Below are positions 1 to 6,098 of a stretch of 6,763 nt of DNA, piece after piece. Numbering within the stretch: position 1 is the stretch's first letter; each line of letters starts with the position of its first letter. The stretch lies in NCBI GenBank assembly GCA_903884915.1, contig CAISGS010000437.1, forward strand, positions 1-6,763, written 5' to 3'. The DNA comes from an uncultured Caulobacteraceae bacterium (GTDB taxonomy: Bacteria > Pseudomonadota > Alphaproteobacteria > Caulobacterales > Caulobacteraceae). The notes beneath the pieces are model-generated. The model was not told the origin of the DNA, ran no database searches, and was given only the letters and a program-made list of their open reading frames with translations. Both the position numbers and the translations under genes were made by a program.

Positions 1-2453
1 ATGTCAGGCTGACCCGAATTGACCAAACCTCGGCTCGACACCCGCTTGCTGGCATAGTTGAGCATCAAGGTCTGCTGTGACAGGGCATCACGATCCTCAA
101 GTCCCAGTTGGACGTTGAAAATATGATCCGACTGACCGGTCATCTGCGCGCCATCCTTAAAGAAGTCGGTGGCGTTCTTCGATGAGGAGGCAAAGACGGA
201 GATCCTGTCGTTCTTAGCCACCTTCAGTTCCGACATTGTGTAGGTGTAGTTGCCGTTCAGGACAAAGCGGCGGGCCGCCCAGAAGTCACCCCCAAGGCCG
301 GAAAGGTCGAAATATTTCTGAGCGTCAAACTCAGCACCCACTAGGTTGGCTTGCGGGGCATTGGCATAGCTGGTGGTGAAGTCATCACCGGCCACGAAGG
401 ACTCGATTGGATTGGTGATCTGCTTATAGAAAACCGCCGTCGAGAAACGCTGATCGGTGTCAAAGTACCATTCGTAACGCGCCTCGGCGTTGGTCAGCTC
501 ACTGTCCACCAGATAGGGGTTACCGCGATACATGCGGTTGCCATCTGGATCGAAGTAGAACTGGTAAACCAATTCACGAAACTGCGGCCGGGCGATGGTT
601 TTGGACAGGTTGGCACGAAGCTGCATGTCCGAGGCCAATTGCCACGTCACCGTGGCCGCTGGCAGCCAGTAGCTTTCCTCAAGTTGCGTCCCGGCCAGTG
701 ACGCGCCTGCGGTCTTAAAGACCTTGATCGGCGCGACGTCTTCCTTGGCGGTCTCGTAACGGATGCCGGCATTGAGCTGCAGCGAGTCCGTCATTTGATA
801 GTCGAACTTTACGTAACCGGCATGGTTCGTAAGGGTCGCAAGGAAGGCTGGATTACCTTCGTTGGTTTCAACCAAGCCAATACCAAAGGCCTCAATCACG
901 GCGGGTGCGAGCAGAAGGTCGGGACGGAACATGTCGACACCGCGCGGGAAATTGCTCGGGGCCTGAAACTGGAAGTCACGACGTGAACTGGTGCGCTGGG
1001 TGTCAGCATAGGCGTAGCCAACGGTGCCGCTCAGCTTGTCCATGAGCTTATATGTGGCATCGATACCGCCGGACCAAAGCTTCTCATCAAGCTCAGAGAA
1101 GCTGATCACCGCGTCGCCGCCGTTACCATTGTTCAAACGGTTGACGAAATAGGCGCCGTAAGGGTCTGCCTTCACGTTGGTGCGGACATATTCCAACGAC
1201 AGTTCGTAGGGCGCATTTCGCTTTGAATTGGCGTAGGCGACGCGAACATCAACGCTCAAATTGTCATTCGGGTGGAATTCACCCACGACTTGGCTGTCGA
1301 TCAATTCGCGTTCGTACCAGGCCGTGTCCTGCTGCATGAAATCGACGGTGGTCTGGTTGCGATTGCCCATGCCCAAACGGGTATGTTTCAGCGTGTCGCG
1401 AATATAGAGATTGGTCCAACGCAGCTTATTGTCGCCAAACTCTAAACCCAGCCCGACGAGACCGTTCAGAACGATCCGATTGTCAGACGTCACCCGCTGA
1501 AAATCAGATTCCAAGGCTGAGAGGTCAGACTGCAAGGATTTTTGGTTGAGCGCATCGCGGGTCGACCATTTGTTGCTGTAGCCCCCGGCGGTGATCAAGC
1601 CGATGGTGTAGGCCCCGCGATCAAACGACAATCCGCCCGAGACGTTGACCGATCCGTTCGCAGGCGTTTCAGAGCCGCTCTGGACAACGGCATTGCGGCC
1701 GGTAACCAATTGCCGTGCGATGATGTTCGTATTGACCTTGCCCGAGCTGATCCGTTCACCGCTGGCGATGAAGGCGTTCAGGGCCGGTGCCAAATCACGC
1801 TTGCCATCATCGAAGCCGGACCAGTCGGATTTGCTGCCAAAGTAGGTGTAGCTTAAACGGCCTGTCGTTTCGGTGTCGGCGGATCCGCCAAAACCGATCG
1901 AGAGGAAGGGCTCGCGCGGGATCGCCTTGGTGGTCAGGTTGATGACGCCGCCGCCAAATTCACCGGGGAAATTGGCGGAGTAGCTCTTCTGAACCAGAGA
2001 CGAGGCGATGATGCTGCTGGGGAACAGATCAAGGGGCACAACCCGCTTGAGCGGCTCTGGGCTCGGCAATGGCGAACCATTGAGCAGGGCGAGCGAATAA
2101 CGATCTCCAAGGCCGCGCACATAAACATAGCCACTGCCAACCAGGCTGAGGCCAGAGACGTGGCTTAGGGCACCGGCGATATTGCCTTCACCGGTCCGGG
2201 CGATTTCGACGGCGGTTAGAACAGAGACGACCTGCGGTGCGGTGCGAACAATGCTGCTATCGCGACGACCCGTAATAACAATTTCGCCAACTTCACCCGG
2301 GATAGAGACTTCGGATTCTTGTGGTGCAGGCTCTGAGACGGCAGCGGCGGGCTGCTCGGTCGCCGCAGCAGGAGCCTCCTGAGCATTGGCCAGCATCGGC
2401 ATCGCGATAGCAGTGGAGACCAGCAATAGTGAGGCAAGCCGACGCGTATCCAT
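1..2453 (-). CDS. TonB-dependent outer-membrane receptor, C-terminus cut off by window edge
   Basis: Predicted outer-membrane beta-barrel that imports a ligand using TonB/ExbBD energy. I read this frame codon by codon and it is open from the ATG at 2453 to the left edge, giving 817 residues with no stop; the stop lies outside the window. Residues 1-24 are a signal peptide with a likely ANA|QE cut. A Pro/Ala/Glu-rich linker follows, then a TonB-box-like EIVITGRR at 57-64. The plug domain covers about 65-185, with VRGLGDRY at 112-119, the LPSPEP segment at 129-134, VPLDLFPSS at 139-147 and the FPGEFGGGVINL strand at 162-173. The rest is aromatic-rich barrel. These plug motifs mark the large receptor class of Caulobacterales and Sphingomonadales, related to receptors in Bacteroidota. 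AAGGGGA at 2460-2466, six bases before the ATG, supports the start. An in-frame ATG at 2501 lies inside a terminator hairpin and is unlikely. The ligand cannot be read from the sequence. Confidence 0.95.
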   Translation of the reverse strand, partial: MDTRRLASLLLVSTAIAMPMLANAQEAPAAATEQPAAAVSEPAPQESEVSIPGEVGEIVITGRRDSSIVRTAPQVVSVLTAVEIARTGEGNIAGALSHVSGLSLVGSGYVYVRGLGDRYSLALLNGSPLPSPEPLKRVVPLDLFPSSIIASSLVQKSYSANFPGEFGGGVINLTTKAIPREPFLSIGFGGSADTETTGRLSYTYFGSKSDWSGFDDGKRDLAPALNAFIASGERISSGKVNTNIIARQLVTGRNAVVQSGSETPANGSVNVSGGLSFDRGAYTIGLITAGGYSNKWSTRDALNQKSLQSDLSALESDFQRVTSDNRIVLNGLVGLGLEFGDNKLRWTNLYIRDTLKHTRLGMGNRNQTTVDFMQQDTAWYERELIDSQVVGEFHPNDNLSVDVRVAYANSKRNAPYELSLEYVRTNVKADPYGAYFVNRLNNGNGGDAVISFSELDEKLWSGGIDATYKLMDKLSGTVGYAYADTQRTSSRRDFQFQAPSNFPRGVDMFRPDLLLAPAVIEAFGIGLVETNEGNPAFLATLTNHAGYVKFDYQMTDSLQLNAGIRYETAKEDVAPIKVFKTAGASLAGTQLEESYWLPAATVTWQLASDMQLRANLSKTIARPQFRELVYQFYFDPDGNRMYRGNPYLVDSELTNAEARYEWYFDTDQRFSTAVFYKQITNPIESFVAGDDFTTSYANAPQANLVGAEFDAQKYFDLSGLGGDFWAARRFVLNGNYTYTMSELKVAKNDRISVFASSSKNATDFFKDGAQMTGQSDHIFNVQLGLEDRDALSQQTLMLNYASKRVSSRGLVNSGQPD

Positions 2454-2459
2454 TCTCGA

Positions 2460-2466
2460 TCCCCTT
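2460..2466 (-). promoter_or_regulatory. Ribosome binding site of the TonB-dependent receptor
   Basis: On the minus strand this reads AAGGGGA, six bases before the ATG at 2453. It decides the start: the alternative in-frame ATG at 2501 sits in the loop of a strong hairpin, and using it would add 16 residues that do not look like part of a signal peptide. Confidence 0.6.
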
Positions 2467-2483
2467 GGGCAAATTTCGTATGG

Positions 2484-2513
2484 AGAAAAGGGGGCCGCCA
2501 TATGGCCGCCCCC
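2484..2513 (-). terminator. Rho-independent terminator or attenuator between lipoprotein and receptor genes
   Basis: The arms at 2490-2501 and 2502-2513 are complementary at 11 of 12 positions, with one mismatch at 2496/2507. The centre is CCATATGG, which must open to form the loop, and the outer half of the stem is five G-C pairs. On the minus strand the stem is followed directly by TTTTCT (2489-2484). It begins about 22 bases after the lipoprotein stop codon, so it fits a terminator for that gene. Because the receptor starts only 31 bases further on, without clear space for its own promoter, partial read-through is likely to be how the receptor is expressed. Confidence 0.8.
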
Positions 2514-2535
2514 TCACCCTAAGTACCTGACGTGA

Positions 2536-4083
2536 TTATTTGGTCGGAATTGACGAGCACAGACCGCTGTTGCCCGTGCCGAAATCGGCGGTCGAGCTGT
2601 TGCAGGTCCAGCTTGCAGTCCAGTTGTCAGCCGTGTTCTTGACTGCACCGATCGAGGTCACAGCGCTGAAGAAGCTGGCCAAGGTCGTTGCATCGAAGGT
2701 CGCAACACCGAGCTCGTTCGCGCCGTTGATGAACAGGCTCGCAAGCGTGGTGGTGAAGCTATCGTTGTTGTTGTTGGCACCCGAACCGAAGGCGGTGCTG
2801 ACAGCAGCGGCGTTATAGGAGCCGGTTCCGATATACTTCGTGGCGTTACACTGCATCACGACGGACTTGGCAACGAAGGTCGCAGGCGTGGTGCCCGAAC
2901 CGTTCATGCGAAGGCATTCGTTCTTTGGGGTCGAGATTACTGCGTTCGCCAAGGTCACGTCCGAGTTGCCGCGAACCAAGATAGCGGCTTGGTCGTTCGC
3001 CTCATTATCCGTGCTCAGCTCTGGCTGGATGCCGGTCAGGTTCGAAATCTTCAGCGTCGAACGGGGCGTATCGGCCTCGTTACCGTTGCTATCGATTTCC
3101 ATCAGGGCGTCGCCCTTAGCCGAACGCTGAATGAGCAGAACATTTTGGAAGTTGCCGGTAATGCCGGTGTCAGCATCAAGGCTGTCATCGTCAGCGCCGA
3201 CGGAGACATAGTTCTTCATATTGACAACGCCGCCGAAGAATTCAGCACCATCGTCAGAGCTGTTGTAGCTCATGATGTTGCTCAAGACGGTGCCGCTGCC
3301 GATGCCTTCGGTGGTCAGGGCTTGGAGTTCCTTGTCGGCACCCAAGACATAACCCGAATAACGGATCTGCACGTAGGACATCTGGCCGCTGCTGTCGGCA
3401 TTGTTCGCGCCGCCAAAGAGTGCAGGGTCAGCCGAGCCTTCTGTCTGACGCTCGCAGGTGCCAGCAACAACCGAACCGGTCGTACAGTCAGTGATACGCG
3501 CACGGCCCAGAAGCACAACGCCGCCCCATTGACCCATGGAGGTTTCAGTATTCAGGCCAAGCACATTATCGCGGCTGGTGAAGATGATGGGGAGAGCCGC
3601 CGTGCCGACTGCGCTGATCTTGTTGCCGCGGTTGACCGCAAGCCAAGACACGCCGGTGCCGCCATAGACGATGACGCCAGGCTCGATGGTCAAGGTGACC
3701 TTTGTATCGGCTGCGGTCGAGGTGAAGCCACCGTCGGTGCCGACGTCAACGCGTCCGGGCAGCTGATAGAGCAGGCCCGTGATCTTGCTCAGCGTGATCG
3801 ACTTATTGATCCGCGAGGGAAGGTTACAAACGCGCCACGTACCCGTTGGACCCGTGATGGTGCCGGCGTCCGTCAAGCCCTGAGGGTCAGCAATGGTTGG
3901 GCAGCCCGAGGCGGCGGTAACCAGTGTCGAGGTGGGCGTCGGCGTCACAACTGGAGGGGTCGTCGTCGTATTGGTGATGGTGACATTGCCACCATTGCCG
4001 GGCGACGCAATATCGCTAGGGCCACAGCTGGACAGTGCTAGTGCGCCACAGCCGACGAGGAGCAAGCTCTTAAAATTCTTCAC
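2536..4083 (-). CDS. Outer-membrane lipoprotein, predicted right-handed beta-helix, partner of the adjacent receptor
   Basis: A 515-residue protein of unknown function. A lipoprotein signal peptide covers residues 1-19, with lipobox LSSC and lipidated Cys20; Gly at +2 and the lack of an Asp favour the outer membrane. Residues 30-58 are a Thr/Pro-rich linker. From about 90 to 430 short beta strands alternate with Gly/Asn/Asp turns. Motifs include TIEPGVIVYGG (132-142), MGQWGGVVLLGRA (183-195), SYVQIRYSGY (236-245), NSSDDGAEFFGG (274-285) and the acidic ADDDSLDADTG (297-307). I recognise these from uncharacterised secreted proteins in Proteobacteria and Bacteroidota, often near TonB-dependent receptors, but know of no assigned function. 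Eight cysteines follow Cys20 in close pairs (61/86, 200/210, 390/412, 494/509), suggesting disulfides. The GTG at 4083 is preferred because AAAGGGA lies six bases before it and it gives a normal signal peptide. An in-frame ATG at 4110 would add nine residues and has no ribosome binding site. A surface ligand-binding role is inference. Confidence 0.88.
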   Translation of the reverse strand: MKNFKSLLLVGCGALALSSCGPSDIASPGNGGNVTITNTTTTPPVVTPTPTSTLVTAASGCPTIADPQGLTDAGTITGPTGTWRVCNLPSRINKSITLSKITGLLYQLPGRVDVGTDGGFTSTAADTKVTLTIEPGVIVYGGTGVSWLAVNRGNKISAVGTAALPIIFTSRDNVLGLNTETSMGQWGGVVLLGRARITDCTTGSVVAGTCERQTEGSADPALFGGANNADSSGQMSYVQIRYSGYVLGADKELQALTTEGIGSGTVLSNIMSYNSSDDGAEFFGGVVNMKNYVSVGADDDSLDADTGITGNFQNVLLIQRSAKGDALMEIDSNGNEADTPRSTLKISNLTGIQPELSTDNEANDQAAILVRGNSDVTLANAVISTPKNECLRMNGSGTTPATFVAKSVVMQCNATKYIGTGSYNAAAVSTAFGSGANNNNDSFTTTLASLFINGANELGVATFDATTLASFFSAVTSIGAVKNTADNWTASWTCNSSTADFGTGNSGLCSSIPTK

Positions 4084-4089
4084 TGCGAA

Positions 4090-4096
4090 TCCCTTT
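4090..4096 (-). promoter_or_regulatory. Ribosome binding site supporting a GTG start for the lipoprotein
   Basis: On the minus strand this reads AAAGGGA, six bases before the GTG at 4083. The bases before the in-frame ATG at 4110 contain no purine-rich Shine-Dalgarno match and instead form a small hairpin (CCCAT/ATGGG, 4106-4110 with 4115-4119). This favours GTG. Confidence 0.6.
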
Positions 4097-4110
4097 CTCT
4101 GAAGCCCCAT

Positions 4111-4299
4111 CCAAATGGGATGCTCATTCTGGAGATTGCCTTAAATGATTATTGTGACGTTTTTTTACAGGTCGCTATTTTTGACTCTTCCGCACGTGAG
4201 TGGCACGGGACCAAGGTCGCCAGATCGGCCAAAGACCATGCCCTGTTCAGCCTCTAAGCAAGGCCAGCCCGCGCCCTCCAAGGACAGAGCAAAGCCGTT
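4111..4299. other. Intergenic region between phnE and the lipoprotein gene
   Basis: About 190 bases with no supported gene on either strand. The part next to phnE (about 4200-4299) is GC-rich and holds only imperfect inverted repeats, such as GACC/GGTC at 4209-4218, with no T-tract after them on the minus strand. I therefore see no clear terminator for phnCDE, and read-through into the lipoprotein gene is possible. The part next to the lipoprotein gene (about 4141-4185) is AT-rich and looks like a promoter, with the Pho-box-like site described separately. CACGTG at 4193-4198 is a short palindrome of unknown meaning. Confidence 0.6.
4154..4170 (-). promoter_or_regulatory. Candidate degenerate Pho box upstream of the lipoprotein gene
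   Basis: The minus strand reads CTGTAAAAAAACGTCAC. Aligned to the PhoB-box pattern of two CTGTCAT/CTGTCAC repeats around an A-rich spacer, about 13 of 17 positions agree if one base of the spacer is missing. That gives a repeat spacing of 10 rather than the usual 11. It lies about 71 bases before the GTG start and is followed by an AT-rich stretch (4153-4141) that could hold a -10 element. Position and content fit a phosphate-starvation promoter for the lipoprotein and perhaps the receptor. The spacing defect and AT-rich background make it weak. Confidence 0.3.
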
Positions 4300-5100
4300 C
4301 TAAAGCAGGCGGGAGCGGATGATTTGGCTGAGCACGTCGATCAGGGACACGGCCACGATGATGACAATGACGATGGCGGCGACACGGCTATATTCGAAGC
4401 TGTTTAGGCTATCGAACAGGACCTGACCAATACCGCCCGCGCCAATCAGGCCCAGAACCGTCGCTGAGCGGGAACTCGATTCGAAGCGATAGAGGGCATA
4501 GGAGGTCCAGAGCGGTGCCACCTGCGGCATCACCCCCCAGACAATCTCTTGCAGGGGCGCAGCGCCCGTCGCCCGAACCCCTTCGACAGGGCCGCGATCA
4601 ATGGCTTCAACGGCTTCTGAGAACAGCTTGCCCAGAACGCCGCTGGTGCTGATGGCCAGAGCCATGACCCCGGCAAAGGGGCCAAGACCAACCGCCACAA
4701 TGAACAGGGTACCAACCACCAGATCCGGCACCGACCGCAGCATGTCCAAGAACCGGCGCATCGGCTGGTTGACCCATGACGGGCTAATGTTCTTTGCTGC
4801 CGCTAGACCAAAAGGAATGGCTAAAAGCACGGCGAGGAACGTACCCCAAAGCGCCATCTGGATGGTTAGCCACATCTGACTGACATAGAGCGGCCATTGA
4901 TCGAAATCGGGCCTGAGAAAGTCCTTACCGAACTCACGCATATTGTCGGAATTGGCGAAGATCAGCGGCAGCTTGGTCATTTCAGCGGGCGCAAAGCCCA
5001 CCAGCAACACCACCGTCAACCCGCCCCAGAGCAGGACGTCGAACAGCCAATCGCTGAGGCTACGCTTGGGCGGAGCTGGGATAGTGTCGACCACACTCAT
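4300..5100 (-). CDS. phnE: Phosphonate-type ABC transporter permease PhnE
   Basis: Inner-membrane channel subunit of the PhnCDE importer, normally a dimer that takes ligand from PhnD and couples to the PhnC ATPase. It has 266 residues, typical of the family. Hydrophobic segments lie near residues 20-38, 76-102, 127-151, 210-230 and 238-258. RSVPDLV (122-128) matches the conserved RSxP segment of PhnE proteins. The cytoplasmic coupling loop (EAA motif) is at about 162-192, running from EAVEAIDRG through ATGAAP to GVMPQ. The GAGGIG turn before the last segment is also typical. The ATG overlaps the phnD stop by four bases (ATGA) and its own ribosome binding site is weak, so translation is probably coupled to phnD. 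No second phnE follows, unlike the two-permease operons of many rhizobia. Confidence 0.95.
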   Translation of the reverse strand: MSVVDTIPAPPKRSLSDWLFDVLLWGGLTVVLLVGFAPAEMTKLPLIFANSDNMREFGKDFLRPDFDQWPLYVSQMWLTIQMALWGTFLAVLLAIPFGLAAAKNISPSWVNQPMRRFLDMLRSVPDLVVGTLFIVAVGLGPFAGVMALAISTSGVLGKLFSEAVEAIDRGPVEGVRATGAAPLQEIVWGVMPQVAPLWTSYALYRFESSSRSATVLGLIGAGGIGQVLFDSLNSFEYSRVAAIVIVIIVAVSLIDVLSQIIRSRLL

Positions 5101-6098
5101 TTGGGCGTACGTCCCGCCAAGGCCTTACGCTCGGCCTGAATACCGGCCAGAACCTTTTGTGCCGCTGCGATCTTAGCCGCGTCGCCCTCGTCCTTAGCGA
5201 CCAGATAGATCTCAGTGGCCTCCATCTCGCGAACGGGAAGCAGGTGGCTATTATCGGCAGGCTTGAACCCGCCAATGCTAACCTTGGACAGCAGCGCCCG
5301 CTGACGCGCCGCTTCTGGGCCGGTGCCTTGCCCATAGGACTCAAAGAACTTGCGAAGGCGCGCCTTGACCTGGGGGTCCAGATCCTTGCGCCAGACAATC
5401 GGGTCTTCTGGAAGGGGCGGCGAGGTCCAGATGATGCGGATCGCGTCATTGATCGCCGGATCACGACCCTTTTGCAGGTTCACCGCCGTGGAATTGTTGG
5501 TCGCCACATCGAGCACGCCACGCGCCACGGCAAAGAGGTTGGCCTGGTGGTTGGCGCTGCGAACCGTCTTGAAACATTCGGCCGGCTTGATCCCGCGCGG
5601 CGCGAACAGATAGGTCATGGGGGCCAAGGTGCCGGAGGTCGACTTGGCATCGCCAATGCCGAAGTTCAGACTCTTGTCGCATTTTAGAACTTGGTCCAGC
5701 GTCAGATTACTCTTGGCGGGCACAATGATCACTGAGCGATAGCCATCCCGTCCCGAGGGGTCAAAGGTGCGCACAAACACCTCACCGCCCGACCGGCGCA
5801 CGGCCTCTAGGCCTGACTGGTTCGAAAACCAACCCACATCGGTCTGCTTAAAGCGCATGGCCTCGATCAGGGCCGTATAGTTGGAGCCATAGAAGGGTTT
5901 GATCTTGTAGCCGGTCTGCTTTTCCATATCGGCAATGATCGGTGCCCAGAAGGACTGCAGGCTGGTCGAGCTTTCCGTCGCCAAGATCGAAAAGTTGACG
6001 GTCTTGACCGGGGCCTTGGCCTGAGCCAGCACCGCCGAAGGGAGGGTCACCAATAGCGCCGCCGCAAGGGCCGCACGCAGGAGGGTCAAGCACTTCAT
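5097..6098 (-). CDS. phnD: Phosphonate-type ABC transporter periplasmic binding protein PhnD
   Basis: Periplasmic receptor that binds a phosphonate-like ligand and delivers it to PhnE. It has 333 residues (E. coli PhnD has 338). The signal peptide is residues 1-25, with a likely VLA|QA cut. I aligned it by eye to E. coli PhnD from memory. The phosphonate-binding loop STSG is kept (Ser153, Thr154, Ser155), as are Tyr74, Tyr120, His184 and Asp232 (E. coli Tyr47, Tyr93, His157, Asp205; mature numbering). The flanking VATNN (198-202) and DPIVWRK (232-238) blocks also match. The E. coli Glu177, which with Asp205 holds the ligand amino group, falls at Thr204 here. Two cysteines absent from E. coli, Cys140 and Cys175, could form a disulfide. 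The start overlaps the phnC stop (ATGA) and AAGGAG at 6106-6111 supports it. Related phosphite or hypophosphite binding proteins share this fold, so the exact ligand is open. Confidence 0.95.
   Translation of the reverse strand: MKCLTLLRAALAAALLVTLPSAVLAQAKAPVKTVNFSILATESSTSLQSFWAPIIADMEKQTGYKIKPFYGSNYTALIEAMRFKQTDVGWFSNQSGLEAVRRSGGEVFVRTFDPSGRDGYRSVIIVPAKSNLTLDQVLKCDKSLNFGIGDAKSTSGTLAPMTYLFAPRGIKPAECFKTVRSANHQANLFAVARGVLDVATNNSTAVNLQKGRDPAINDAIRIIWTSPPLPEDPIVWRKDLDPQVKARLRKFFESYGQGTGPEAARQRALLSKVSIGGFKPADNSHLLPVREMEATEIYLVAKDEGDAAKIAAAQKVLAGIQAERKALAGRTPK

Noticed and set aside
351..1856. Several plus-strand open frames of 60-120 residues across the receptor gene
   Set aside because: They overlap an uninterrupted 817-codon receptor frame on the minus strand and have no domain or start-site support.
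2989..4041. A 350-residue open frame on the plus strand, antisense to the lipoprotein gene
   Set aside because: It is fully contained in the lipoprotein gene, its product lacks recognisable domains and reads like a GC-rich shadow frame, whereas the minus-strand product has a signal peptide, lipobox and family motifs.
4106..4119. Small hairpin CCCAT/ATGGG in the lipoprotein leader as a riboswitch or regulator
   Set aside because: A five-base-pair stem is too short to distinguish from chance and no wider conserved structure is visible.
4201..4222. Possible terminator after phnE (TGGC/GCCA and GACC/GGTC arms)
   Set aside because: The stem is interrupted by a four-base bulge and there is no T-tract following it on the minus strand.
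5157..5687. A 176-residue plus-strand open frame opposite phnD
   Set aside because: phnD is clearly the real gene from its alignment to known PhnD proteins; the plus-strand product looks like a complement shadow.
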